From: a virus
Strand: one strand, 5' to 3'
DNA: 64,000 nt
Virus record (IMG/VR): IMGVR_UViG_3300024308_000021
Coordinates: 1 to 64,000 of that record
Positions 50,536 to 59,541 of the stretch are shown one piece after another. Position 1 is the first letter of the stretch, and every line of letters starts with the position of its first letter. Below the pieces are notes generated by a model. It saw only the letters and a program-made list of their open reading frames with translations, was not told the origin of the DNA and did no database searches. Position numbers and translations under genes: made by a program.

Positions 50536-52647
50536 ATGGAATTAAGTAAAATATTTGCACCCAAATTCCCGATACCCACGAGAGTAAACCAACTCAATCC
50601 GGTTTACTTGGGCGTAGGGACAGGTCTGAACTCATTCGTCGCAAACGATTCCTCGTCTCGTATGCAGATGTTTGGTTCTCACCTGACACAGTTACTACTA
50701 ATGAAAGGAGCAGGAGTACGTAACATACTCTCAGGTTCTGAGAAAGAGTACGGGAAATACGTTTTCAATAAGAAGCTGAACTATCCGTGTCGTATCGTGA
50801 AGATACTGCCGAAGTATCCGGTGGGTATGGGTTCTGGTAGTGTGTCGAATTCCACCACTACTACAGTCCTGATCGAACACGAGTCCACTCGTGAACTCGA
50901 CTACATCCAACTCCACGACTACCACTCGCTGCACCAGTCTTACGGTTATCGCTTCCGTAAGATGCCTGCGTGTCGGAACCTCGTAGAGAACCAGATGTTC
51001 CCGCAGGATGAAACAATCCTCTACCAAACTCCAGGCGTCACCGACTCGGGTATCTATACCTACGGTCGTGAGACCAACGTGGCTTTTATGTCGCTTCCAG
51101 GTATTATCCAGGACGGTGTGATAGCTTCGGACGAGTGGTGTGAGCAAGCTACGTTCACCGCTGTGAAAACTGCGGTAGCTAGCGGTGGTTCCAAGTTTGT
51201 GTTCTTGAATCTCTACGGGGATGATACGAATTACAAATGCTTCCCAGATCACGGAGAGCGGGTGGCGGATCATGGGGTGTTGGTAGCGATGCGTCGTATA
51301 GACGATGACACTGCACTGATTGATCTCTCACCTAAAGCACTGCGTAAGATCGACTACGCTTTTGACAAACTCACCTACGCTGAACCAAGCGCTGTAGTGA
51401 CGGATGTTACTGTGTGGCACGATCCTGCTAGCAGATCGCCTAAGTCCCCTTCCGGTACAGCTACTCAGATGCAGAAGTATCACGCTAAGACAATGGAGTA
51501 TTACGCCAACGTCGATCGTGAGTATTATCGGTACTTCAAAGAACGTGGGGATGCGCTGCGCATTACACCACGACTGCATGGTCTGGTACGAGAAGCCAAA
51601 GCACGACTGCTGAACACGAAGTCTGGGTCTAGCAAGAACAAGCTGACCTACACTTATCGTAAAGCTCCTCTGGATGACTACCGAGTAGAGATTCAGTATG
51701 CGTACGAGGTTACTCCGACCATCGGGTTTAAAGTAACAGGGTGTCACGGGGATAAAGGGGTTATCTGCGGTAAGTGGCCTAAAGCCAACATGCCGCGAGA
51801 TGAATACGGTAACGTAGCGGATATGGTGATGGATGGGGACTCCACTAGTAAGCGGATGAACCTAGGTCGTGTGTACGAGCAGTACATCAACATCTCAGGT
51901 CGTGAGACTCGTGATCGTTTGCATGAACTGCTGCCACTGGGGAAGGAAGTTGCTTTCGAACACCTGATCGGTTTCTACGAAGCAGTAGCTCCTGAGTTCC
52001 ATGCCAAGTGCAAGGAATACTTCGAGCTGCAAGCTAGTAAGGGTCGTCTGGAGGAAGCAGTAGAACATCACTTACGCTGCGTGATGACTCCTAACCCCAA
52101 CAACCCAGCTGAAGGTATCAACGTCTGGATCCCCACGAACTGTAGCGTGATTGGAGCTGAACAAATCCGCAGACTGATGGCCTCAGTGTATCGTCCGCGT
52201 AAGTCTCATGTCACCTATACTGATCCTTACGGTAAAACCATTGTTACTCGCACTAAGATGATGATCGGTAGTATGTACATCATGCTGCTCGAGAAAACAG
52301 GCGATGACTGGTCTTCCGTAAGTTCTCCCAGACTGCAACACATCGGCCTGGCAGCTAAGCTCAGTAAGTCAGACAAACTCAGTACTCCAGCTAAACGTAC
52401 AGCCACCCGGATCTTCGGTGAAGACGAAATCCGTCTGATCTGTGCTAACGCTGGTGGGGATGTCGCTGCTGAGTTACTGGATCGTACCAACAACCCTGCG
52501 AAGCACCGGATGATCTGCCGTAACATCCAGCGCTCTCACACACCGAGTCGTATACACGACGCTACACGCGGTGTAGTGGGTCGCAACAACAACGCAGTGA
52601 ACTTCACTTTCCACATTCAGGAATCCGGCGGGATAGGTATCGAGTAA
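50536..52647 (+). CDS. Non-virion RNA polymerase, beta C-terminal part (phiKZ gp71-73-like), 703 aa
   Basis: Residues 398-450 follow the most conserved part of the beta subunit: FKVTGCHGDKGVICGKWP with HGDKG at 404-408 (K407 equals the catalytic lysine of E. coli beta), then MPRDEYGNVADMV and KRMNLGRVYE. The N-terminal beta part is encoded elsewhere, as in phiKZ, where this gene is gp71-73. AGGAG precedes the ATG. Its stop codon overlaps the start of the beta-prime C gene, so the subunits are made together. Confidence 0.95.
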   Translation: MELSKIFAPKFPIPTRVNQLNPVYLGVGTGLNSFVANDSSSRMQMFGSHLTQLLLMKGAGVRNILSGSEKEYGKYVFNKKLNYPCRIVKILPKYPVGMGSGSVSNSTTTTVLIEHESTRELDYIQLHDYHSLHQSYGYRFRKMPACRNLVENQMFPQDETILYQTPGVTDSGIYTYGRETNVAFMSLPGIIQDGVIASDEWCEQATFTAVKTAVASGGSKFVFLNLYGDDTNYKCFPDHGERVADHGVLVAMRRIDDDTALIDLSPKALRKIDYAFDKLTYAEPSAVVTDVTVWHDPASRSPKSPSGTATQMQKYHAKTMEYYANVDREYYRYFKERGDALRITPRLHGLVREAKARLLNTKSGSSKNKLTYTYRKAPLDDYRVEIQYAYEVTPTIGFKVTGCHGDKGVICGKWPKANMPRDEYGNVADMVMDGDSTSKRMNLGRVYEQYINISGRETRDRLHELLPLGKEVAFEHLIGFYEAVAPEFHAKCKEYFELQASKGRLEEAVEHHLRCVMTPNPNNPAEGINVWIPTNCSVIGAEQIRRLMASVYRPRKSHVTYTDPYGKTIVTRTKMMIGSMYIMLLEKTGDDWSSVSSPRLQHIGLAAKLSKSDKLSTPAKRTATRIFGEDEIRLICANAGGDVAAELLDRTNNPAKHRMICRNIQRSHTPSRIHDATRGVVGRNNNAVNFTFHIQESGGIGIE

Positions 52648-54599
52648 TGTCCAATTTAGTATACAATGCTAAGGAGTTGATGTTTCGTTCGTTAAATGAG
52701 ATACTTACTCTTCCGGACTGTGACATCACTGTGGTGTTTGACGATGGTGAGGTGCGTGCTAGCACGCGCTCCACTATTCTCAGTTGGTTTAACTGGCGGT
52801 TCTGGGCTGAGTTCGCACCAGACTGTCCTCTGGACATGGAGCAGCACCTAGGTAATGCTCCAGCCTCCAAAGGTAAGGAGTTAGATCTACTCAGTACAGC
52901 TTACAAGAAGACGTTTCGTTATGCGTACGCTCGGGATCGTTCCGTGGACATCACCAAGTGGTGGTTGTTCGGCTACGCACTGCAAAACGAGATACACAAC
53001 TTCGTATCTAAGGATCTGGGGGAGTGGGTGGTTAGTTTGTCAGCAGAAGACTACGTCGAATGCTTAGACCACCCAGAGATCTCTAAGATCAACGCTGAGA
53101 TGCAGCCTAACAAGCACAGCATCAAACAAGGGTACTCGAAGATTATCTCGATACTCAAAGATCCTACTGAGCTTAAAGGAAACCGCATAGCAGATCAGAC
53201 TCGTGACGGTCTGACCTCCGATGGCCAAACGCTTCAGATTCTGTCTAAGCGGGGTTTCTTGACCGACGTAGGTTCTAAGCTGTTCGAACATCCGGTAATG
53301 GAAAACTACGCGGAAGGTATTACTACTCTGTCCGGTAGTTACCGTGAGAGTTTCTCAGCAGCTAAAGCGTTGTTCTCGACCAAAGCTCCTCTGGCAGCTA
53401 CTCAGTACTTCAACCGGCAAATGCAGTTACAAACCGGTGTACTGATGAACCTGCATCATGGATGTGACTGTGGTACCAAACACACAGTTCCATTCCACGT
53501 AGGGCCAGGGGATCTCAAAGTACTCAATGGCAAACATTACCTGCTAGATGATGGTGCATTAGGTACTATCACTCCGAACGCACGACACCTGATTGGGACT
53601 GTGGTACAACTGCGGTCTCCGTTTGGGTGTTTGCACGAAGACCCTTCAGGGATCTGTGCAACGTGTATGGGAGAGATGGCGTTCGCTATTCCGGGGCGCA
53701 AGTACCGTACTGTAATCGGCCACGTCTCCGTAGTAGAGATCTGCGAAAAGATCTCTCAGATTGTGCTGTCCACCAAACACTTGGATGCGTCAGCTACTGT
53801 CGATGACTTCTACATCGAACCAATCGATCGTAAGTACCTCGAACTCGGAGACACAGGTAACTCTCTAAGACTCAAGTCGTGGGTTCAGTCCCACCGACCG
53901 AAGTTGTTGTTCAGCGTGGAAACTGCTAAGCACATAGCGCTAGTAGAGAAAACAGAGAACGTTCGTACTCTGGATATCGAAACCGTAGGTAGTTTCCAAG
54001 ATCTAACGCTAGTGTATGAGCGTAATGGCGAATCCTGCATGCAGGGACTGAATACGTCTATGGGTTCCAGGTGGGGTAGTTTCACCCACGAGTTCCTGGA
54101 TTACCTGAAGCGTCACCAGTACACACGTCAGGACGAACATTACTACGTGGTAGATCTCACGGAGTGGGATTTCAGCCAAACGTTGCTCGAACTGCCACTC
54201 AAGCATACCAACATGCTGGAGTACAAGAACGAGATCGAATGGTTTATCAAAGGTGAGAAAACAAACGCTAAGCGTCTGTATCGTCCCGTTACTTACGAGG
54301 ACATCGGAGCTGCTCTGCGTGAGTTCCACAACTTGATCTCCTCCAAGCTGAGTATCAACATCTGTCACCTGGAAAACGTACTGTTCTCTACGATGATCCG
54401 TTCGTCGGCTGAGGATAACTGGTGGCTACCTAAAGGCAACACTGAACGAGAGTTCGCTGGTTTCAAAGACCTCATCGCTCGTCGCAGTCTAGCTCCAGCC
54501 CTGGCGTTCCAAGAGCAGCGTAAGCTCCTCAAAGACCACAGGACGTATATGGTGCCTTCTCGTCCTCCGTCACCTATGGATCCGATTCTTCGGAGGTAG
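52647..54599 (+). CDS. Non-virion RNA polymerase, beta-prime C-terminal part (phiKZ gp74-like), 650 aa
   Basis: Residues around 208-270 correspond to the bridge-helix and trigger-loop side of beta-prime (SKRGFLTDVGSKLFEHP). A four-cysteine site follows (GCDCG near 272 and CLHEDPSGICATCMGE near 331-346), the second zinc site of beta-prime. The C-terminal ALAFQEQRKLL corresponds to the SFQETTRVL region near the end of beta-prime. Together with the protein at 39561 it makes a complete beta-prime. It shares TAATG with the preceding gene. Confidence 0.92.
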   Translation: MSNLVYNAKELMFRSLNEILTLPDCDITVVFDDGEVRASTRSTILSWFNWRFWAEFAPDCPLDMEQHLGNAPASKGKELDLLSTAYKKTFRYAYARDRSVDITKWWLFGYALQNEIHNFVSKDLGEWVVSLSAEDYVECLDHPEISKINAEMQPNKHSIKQGYSKIISILKDPTELKGNRIADQTRDGLTSDGQTLQILSKRGFLTDVGSKLFEHPVMENYAEGITTLSGSYRESFSAAKALFSTKAPLAATQYFNRQMQLQTGVLMNLHHGCDCGTKHTVPFHVGPGDLKVLNGKHYLLDDGALGTITPNARHLIGTVVQLRSPFGCLHEDPSGICATCMGEMAFAIPGRKYRTVIGHVSVVEICEKISQIVLSTKHLDASATVDDFYIEPIDRKYLELGDTGNSLRLKSWVQSHRPKLLFSVETAKHIALVEKTENVRTLDIETVGSFQDLTLVYERNGESCMQGLNTSMGSRWGSFTHEFLDYLKRHQYTRQDEHYYVVDLTEWDFSQTLLELPLKHTNMLEYKNEIEWFIKGEKTNAKRLYRPVTYEDIGAALREFHNLISSKLSINICHLENVLFSTMIRSSAEDNWWLPKGNTEREFAGFKDLIARRSLAPALAFQEQRKLLKDHRTYMVPSRPPSPMDPILRR

Positions 54600-54600
54600 T

Positions 54601-57282
54601 GTGTCGAAGTTGCAGATAGAGGTGCAGTCTCACCACTTTGTATTGAGCGGGTATGATTTCCCGCTCTTTCAAAAGCTGGTGAAGTTCTGTGAACCTCTGA
54701 TACAGACGGAAGTCGACGTAGATCCGCGTAAAGGCACTGAGACCTCAGTAACGAAAGTATACGCTGCGTCTTCGCCCGATCGAAAGATCATGCGGTTCCA
54801 CATCAACATTCTCAATAAGTTCATGGAGTTCGTGAAACAGATCGGGCTCACGCCCGATCAGTACGAAACGGTTGTGAAACCAATGTACACACCAGCTCGC
54901 ATGAAGTGTAAGTTAAAGGAGCATATCAAACCTCGGGATTACCAAGTTCCCATTGTGGATTTTGTTGTAGAACCCGAACAGAAAACCAGAGTAATAGGCA
55001 TACAAACGGGAAAGGGTAAGAGCACATCAAACGACACTTTCGTTCGAATTCCTGGTGGTTGGAAGAGAATGGGTGATCTTAAGGTGGGCGATTACGTTAT
55101 TGGGCGTGATGGCAAACCAACCCGCGTGAAAGGAGTTTATCCGCAGGGTAAGCTCCAACTTTACGAAGTGGTTTTCTGGGATGGTCGGAAAGTTGAGGTG
55201 TGTAAAGAACACCTCTGGGAAAGTTATTTCTCCAACGCCTCCCCTAAAAAACGATGGTCTGTAAGAAACACAGATACCATTAAAACCATAATCGAAAAGA
55301 ATCCAAAACCAGGAGTTTATATTCCACTCCCAGATCCTGAAGATTGTCCGGAAAAGGACTTTTTAATGGATCCATGGTTATTGGGCGCGTTGCTGGGGGA
55401 TGGGTGTATATCACACTCCTCGACAGCTATAAGTACTCCAGACGAACATATCGTCGATAAGTGTAATGCGATACTCAACCCCATCGGTTATGAACTCCGC
55501 TATGATAGCAAGTACGACCACAGTATCGTTAGATCAACAACTGACGTCGATCCTTTTTACAAGTATCTCCAGCGTGTCGGTATTTTTGGCAAGCGTGCTT
55601 GGGAAAAGGAGATACCGTGGGAGTATCTGGAGGGTTCGTTAGAACAACGCTGGAAGCTACTACAGGGACTGTTGGACACCGACGGGACTGTAGGTAAGGA
55701 AGGACATATAACTTTCGATACTACTAGCATGGTACTAGCCGATCAAGTTCAAACTCTCGTACGTAGTCTTGGGGGAATAGCTCGGATTAAATATCGAGCT
55801 AAGAACATGTATACTTACAAAGGAGAATATCTCGCAGGTCGTCCGAGTTATCGGGTAGGCATACGTTTGAAAACTCCAAGTAAGGCTTTTACTCTTCCGA
55901 AAAAGAAAGATCGCACTAACGATCAAAATCAGTACTCGGAAGGATTAAAGCTGCGTGTTCGCAGTATCACCCCCACACGTGTTGACGAAGCCACCTGTAT
56001 CGCTGTAGAAGCAGAAGATCACCTGTTTGTGGTACAGGACTACATCGTCACACACAACACGCTCACAGCGCTGATGGCCGTGGCTCAGCTTGGCCTGCGT
56101 ACCGCTGTGGTATTACCGGCGATGTATGCTGAGCAGTGGTATGGCGACATCCAGGATGCTTTCAACTGTACTGTGAAAGACATCATGTTTGTTCGTGGTC
56201 TTAAGAATCTAAGATCAGTAATCCAAATGGCACGTAATGGTGAGTATACCCAAGACTTCATCATCATGTCGTCCACGACGATGCAGTTGCTGATTAAAGA
56301 GTACGAGACCAACCCCGAACTGTGTTGTGAGATGTATTGTCACCCAGCTGAGCTGTTTGAGCTACTGCAAGTCGGTGCTCGTGTGATTGATGAATGCCAC
56401 CGGAACATCCATCTGAACATCAAGATGGATTTGTACACTCACCTTCAGAAGTCTATCAACCTGTCAGCCACACTCAACACAAGAGATCCTTTCATTTCCA
56501 GAATGTACGGAATGATCTATCCCAAGAAAGACCGTTACGATGGTCTGGAGTACGACCGCTACGTGGACGTGTTTGCATTGGAGTATACGATGCGGCGTGC
56601 ACACAAAGCCAAGTACAAGGGATTCAAGGGTTACTACAGTCACACTCGCTTAGAGCAGTGGCTGCTGAAGAACCCTAAGGAGCTCGACAACTATTGCGAG
56701 ATGATTTATCAGATCGTGAAAGATTGTTACGTAGTAGATCGGTTGGAAGGTCAGAGGTGTTTGATCTTTGCGGCATTCGTGGAGTTCTGTACTTACCTGA
56801 CGAAGTATCTACAACGTAAGATACCAGAGTTGAAAGTTGGTCGTTACGTGTCGGAAGATGATTACGTGACGTTACTGGCTAACGACATCTCTGTGTCTAC
56901 GATTCTGTCGGCGGGTACAGGCGTGGATATCCCAGGCTTACGTGAGGTTATAATGACCACCAGCATTGATTCGATGCAGGCTAACGAGCAAGCCAAAGGA
57001 CGTCTGCGTAGACTGAAGGACTTCCCTGACGTCAACCCAAGGTTCTGGTACATCTACTGTACACAGATACCTAAGCAGGTCGATTACTCCCGACGCAAGG
57101 AACAGCAGTTCCGTGGTACGTGTCGTTACTTCAAGCAGATACAAACGGACTACACAGTTGCAACTGACTTCGAAGACTATCTGGCAGAACCATTCCTCTT
57201 GGAAGGAGATTGTTTCCGCCAAGATGATGCTGGATTCTTCGATCAGCATGTGCAGTGGATCCCGTACGATGAAGCAGCCTAA
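54601..57282 (+). CDS. SF2 DNA helicase interrupted by an intein (phiKZ gp75-like), 893 aa
   Basis: After removal of the intein the protein has 547 residues. Superfamily 2 motifs are present: Walker A TGKGKT rejoined across the intein, DECH at residues 597-600 (motif II), SAT near 622 (motif III) and QAKGRLRR near 797 (motif VI). Such helicases remodel DNA or RNA using ATP; the precise role here is unknown. It starts with GTG 5 bases after GGAGG, directly behind the polymerase beta-prime C gene, the position of phiKZ gp75. Splicing must occur for the ATP site to form. Confidence 0.92.
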   Translation: MSKLQIEVQSHHFVLSGYDFPLFQKLVKFCEPLIQTEVDVDPRKGTETSVTKVYAASSPDRKIMRFHINILNKFMEFVKQIGLTPDQYETVVKPMYTPARMKCKLKEHIKPRDYQVPIVDFVVEPEQKTRVIGIQTGKGKSTSNDTFVRIPGGWKRMGDLKVGDYVIGRDGKPTRVKGVYPQGKLQLYEVVFWDGRKVEVCKEHLWESYFSNASPKKRWSVRNTDTIKTIIEKNPKPGVYIPLPDPEDCPEKDFLMDPWLLGALLGDGCISHSSTAISTPDEHIVDKCNAILNPIGYELRYDSKYDHSIVRSTTDVDPFYKYLQRVGIFGKRAWEKEIPWEYLEGSLEQRWKLLQGLLDTDGTVGKEGHITFDTTSMVLADQVQTLVRSLGGIARIKYRAKNMYTYKGEYLAGRPSYRVGIRLKTPSKAFTLPKKKDRTNDQNQYSEGLKLRVRSITPTRVDEATCIAVEAEDHLFVVQDYIVTHNTLTALMAVAQLGLRTAVVLPAMYAEQWYGDIQDAFNCTVKDIMFVRGLKNLRSVIQMARNGEYTQDFIIMSSTTMQLLIKEYETNPELCCEMYCHPAELFELLQVGARVIDECHRNIHLNIKMDLYTHLQKSINLSATLNTRDPFISRMYGMIYPKKDRYDGLEYDRYVDVFALEYTMRRAHKAKYKGFKGYYSHTRLEQWLLKNPKELDNYCEMIYQIVKDCYVVDRLEGQRCLIFAAFVEFCTYLTKYLQRKIPELKVGRYVSEDDYVTLLANDISVSTILSAGTGVDIPGLREVIMTTSIDSMQANEQAKGRLRRLKDFPDVNPRFWYIYCTQIPKQVDYSRRKEQQFRGTCRYFKQIQTDYTVATDFEDYLAEPFLLEGDCFRQDDAGFFDQHVQWIPYDEAA
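55021..56058 (+). mobile_element. Intein with LAGLIDADG homing endonuclease in the helicase Walker A motif, 346 aa
   Basis: Splicing blocks are visible: block A STSNDTFVRI at the start (nucleophile Ser1), and block G at the end with VTHN followed by Thr+1. Two LAGLIDADG motifs, LLGALLGDG (near residue 260 of the precursor) and LLQGLLDTDG (near 353), mark a homing endonuclease. The insertion falls between Lys and Thr of GKGKT, so excision restores the ATP-binding site. Codon use is less biased and more A/T-rich than in the flanking helicase, which suggests recent transfer. No other intein was seen in the window. Confidence 0.93.
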
Positions 57283-57286
57283 AAGA

Positions 57287-57304
57287 GGAGGGCTTCGGCC
57301 CTCC
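57287..57304 (+). terminator. UUCG terminator after the helicase
   Basis: A 7-bp stem with a TTCG loop and T5. Confidence 0.9.
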
Positions 57305-57337
57305 ATTTTTACCAACCCCAGAATAAAAGGTATTAAA

Positions 57338-57709
57338 ATGCGTAACAAACACCCTATCCAACCACTGGAACTCGTAGACGGTATTTTGCGTTTCAAAGCC
57401 AATAAACTGGTCAGAATTCTGTTCGAAACCCATCCAACCATGGATTTGAACCGCATAGCGTGCATGGACTTCAGCGACGAAGACCGTGAGCAGCTCTCCC
57501 AGCTTATGGGCGGTAGTTTTAGCTACTGTGGTGACCTACCGTATTTCAGTACAGCTACGCTACATATCGCTAAAGCACAGTACGACCGTGGCGCAGATCC
57601 TCGCGACGCCCGCATAGAGCAACTCGAAGCGGAACTAGCCGCTATCAAAAAGCTACTAGCTCCTGCCGTTTCGGTTATCTACGACATCCACCCAGATGAC
57701 CTGAAGTAA
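57338..57709 (+). CDS. Unknown protein with C-terminal coiled-coil segment, 123 aa
   Basis: I do not recognise it. Residues 88-105 (DARIEQLEAELAAIKKLL) form a likely coiled coil, suggesting oligomers. ATG 57338 has AAAAGG upstream; longer readings run into the helicase gene. It lies between two terminators, so it is a single-gene unit. Confidence 0.82.
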   Translation: MRNKHPIQPLELVDGILRFKANKLVRILFETHPTMDLNRIACMDFSDEDREQLSQLMGGSFSYCGDLPYFSTATLHIAKAQYDRGADPRDARIEQLEAELAAIKKLLAPAVSVIYDIHPDDLK

Positions 57710-57714
57710 TCACT

Positions 57715-57734
57715 AGAGGAGCTTAGTCTCCTCT
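57715..57734 (+). terminator. Terminator
   Basis: A 7-bp stem AGAGGAG with its complement, loop CTTAGT, then T9. Confidence 0.9.
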
Positions 57735-57765
57735 TTTTTTTTGGGATTCCACGCAAACACAAACC

Positions 57766-57773
57766 TATATTCT
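57766..57773 (+). promoter_or_regulatory. Early promoter-like site, TATATTCT
   Basis: Two mismatches to TATATTAC at the end, but the context AAACCTATATT and the following TTCAGTGAA match the other sites. It lies 53 bases before the gene at 57826. Confidence 0.6.
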
Positions 57774-57825
57774 TTCAGTGAATAGGAGCATTCCGCCCCT
57801 GTTCTTTTACTGAAGGAGTAGTGAA

Positions 57826-58053
57826 ATGACAGTAAGCGATCTAACCTTAGACATCATACGCGCTAAACGCGAGTGTCGTGCCTACCTGTGGAGTCTCCAC
57901 AAACACCGCCTGACCTGGCGTATGCGTGCAGTAGTGTGTCTGTTCCTAGCAGTACACTTCGCACGTGACCTCCGTATGACCTGGACTTACGTACACGTAG
58001 AGCGAATGATTCGCCTGCTGGGTCTGGATAAAGGAGGATCCAAATGTCGCTGA
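57826..58053 (+). CDS. Small basic early protein, 75 aa
   Basis: I do not recognise it. It is strongly basic with a short hydrophobic segment (AVVCLFLAVHFA near 35-46) that is too short for a sure membrane helix. AAGGAG precedes the ATG and an early promoter-like site lies upstream. It could be a small host-takeover protein. Confidence 0.78.
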   Translation: MTVSDLTLDIIRAKRECRAYLWSLHKHRLTWRMRAVVCLFLAVHFARDLRMTWTYVHVERMIRLLGLDKGGSKCR

Positions 58054-58481
58054 CACCTGCAAAACTAAAGTCACATCGTGACGAAGCCCAACGTAACGCC
58101 GAACAAGGCTTTGCTAATGGGATACTAAAAGCATTATGTGGCGAAGGGTTTTCACCCATAGAAGCTACTAACCGTTACTCACGACCAACCCCAGGAGGAA
58201 CCTTAGTAAAAGCCCGCTCTGAGTTATACCCAGAGTCTGGGTATGAGTGTCTAGTAGTAGCCGAGGGAAACCGCTACATAGACAACCACAGCTTCGCAAT
58301 TCGTGTGATGCACGATCTTCTGATCGGTCTGTACCGCAAGGATCTACCAAAGGAACAGAAACACCGATACCTGAAACCAGGTGGCAGTGGAATGACTTAC
58401 ACAGTCTCTGATCCCTGGAGGAAGTGTAAGGTTACGATGATGTACGATCGCATTGTAATCGACTTCCGTAAACTACGTTAG
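58044..58481 (+). CDS. Unknown protein, 145 aa
   Basis: I do not recognise it. It is basic and looks alpha/beta, with a glycine-rich loop (LKPGGSGMTYTV near 108-119). AAAGGAGG lies before the ATG, which overlaps the preceding gene by 10 bases. It ends at a bidirectional terminator. Confidence 0.8.
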   Translation: MSLTPAKLKSHRDEAQRNAEQGFANGILKALCGEGFSPIEATNRYSRPTPGGTLVKARSELYPESGYECLVVAEGNRYIDNHSFAIRVMHDLLIGLYRKDLPKEQKHRYLKPGGSGMTYTVSDPWRKCKVTMMYDRIVIDFRKLR

Positions 58482-58490
58482 AGACATAAA

Positions 58491-58514
58491 AGAGGAGGGC
58501 GGTAGCCCTCCTCT
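58491..58514. terminator. Bidirectional terminator
   Basis: A perfect 10-bp stem with a GGTA loop between convergent genes; T10 follows on the plus strand. Confidence 0.9.
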
Positions 58515-58536
58515 TAAGTTTCTTTTTTTTTTCGAG

Positions 58537-58989
58537 TTAACGCCATTCGTTGTAGATGTAGACTTCGTTTGGGATGCGATCAAACCAGTACCTAAAGATA
58601 TGTCTTACCTTACGATACTCCAGTGTGCCAGTCTGTTGCCCACATCCTAACGCTGGTGAGTAGATTTTTGCATTACCCAAACGATCCACAGACTCTACAA
58701 GTTTACGAAGGTTTTGCTCCAACAACTCAGTAGTAGAGACGTCATACCAATGGTGTTTAGTAGGTATCAGTAATAGCTTTAAGTCTGGGTTGATATCAAA
58801 CAACATCAGACTGTTTAAACCAAACCGTCCCTCCTTACACATCACACGGTATCTACGGTAAACTTCAGGATAGCGACTACGAATGTAAGCAGCTATTCCT
58901 TTACCCATGATACCATCGATATTCACAGGTACTAGCAATATCCCCTCGTCGTGTTTAAACACGTCACCAGGGCCTTCGTAAACGACCAT
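58537..58989 (-). CDS. Macrodomain protein, DarG/ALC1-like class, 150 aa
   Basis: The ADP-ribose-binding pattern is plain: GDVF (8-11), VNIDGIMGKGIA (22-33, the adenine and distal-ribose loop), IPTKHHW (75-81) and ALGCGQQTGTL (113-123, phosphate loop). The TK-x-HW block with K78 corresponds to the catalytic lysine of the DarG and TARG1-type macrodomains, which remove ADP-ribose from DNA or from glutamate. The likely job is to remove or bind ADP-ribose on phage DNA or protein, for example to counter a DarT-type defence; this is inferred from family. It forms the last gene of the minus-strand group. Confidence 0.85.
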   Translation of the reverse strand: MVVYEGPGDVFKHDEGILLVPVNIDGIMGKGIAAYIRSRYPEVYRRYRVMCKEGRFGLNSLMLFDINPDLKLLLIPTKHHWYDVSTTELLEQNLRKLVESVDRLGNAKIYSPALGCGQQTGTLEYRKVRHIFRYWFDRIPNEVYIYNEWR

Positions 58990-59016
58990 ACGGCGTTCCT
59001 CGTGTTCAGTACTACC

Positions 59017-59541
59017 TTACCCACGAGCTCCACCCTGAGCTCGCAAAGCTTCCGCTTTAGCCTTCTCTTCAGCAAACTTACGATCACGAGTCTCTCGTAC
59101 TTTGACTTCAGCAGCGATTTCAAACCACTGCTCCACCGCCTCTGGAGGTAACTCCAAAAACTGATCAATAGTCCATCCCGTCAGTTCATGTATTCCGAAC
59201 TTCTTGAATCGATAGGCTCGATCGATAATCCACGCACCAGGATTTCTGGGTACAAACGCTGCTTTAACAGAGTCGATACCCATTCCAGTACCCAAGTTGT
59301 TCCTGCGCACAGGATGCGGATCATCCACTGTAGGAGTGCCGTCCACGTCGTACGTGTAGTGCACACCCATCAGTCTCCAGTAAGTCTCACGTATAAGCTT
59401 GCGAGCTTGAAGTAGTTCCAACCCACCTTCGATCTCCACGAGATCATCTAGAATATCGGAGGCAGTTACGTCAAAACGTATCCCAGTTAAGACACGCTTA
59501 CGTTTCGGGTTGTCATTCTCAGCTTGTGAGTAAGAATTGTA
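59017..59541 (-). CDS. Frameshift extension (-1) of the gene at 59487, about 174 codons
   Basis: This frame is open from the T8 run at 59541-59548 to the stop at 59017 with no internal stop codon. Near the shift it reads YNSYSQAENDN, then PKRKRVLTGIRFDVTASDIL, which is more protein-like than the 17 residues at the end of the zero frame. A GTG at 59439 would be an alternative separate start, without a clear ribosome site. The second part is acidic and helical with an alanine- and glutamate-rich end. Fusion would give about 685 aa. Confidence 0.7.
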   Translation of the reverse strand, partial: YNSYSQAENDNPKRKRVLTGIRFDVTASDILDDLVEIEGGLELLQARKLIRETYWRLMGVHYTYDVDGTPTVDDPHPVRRNNLGTGMGIDSVKAAFVPRNPGAWIIDRAYRFKKFGIHELTGWTIDQFLELPPEAVEQWFEIAAEVKVRETRDRKFAEEKAKAEALRAQGGARG

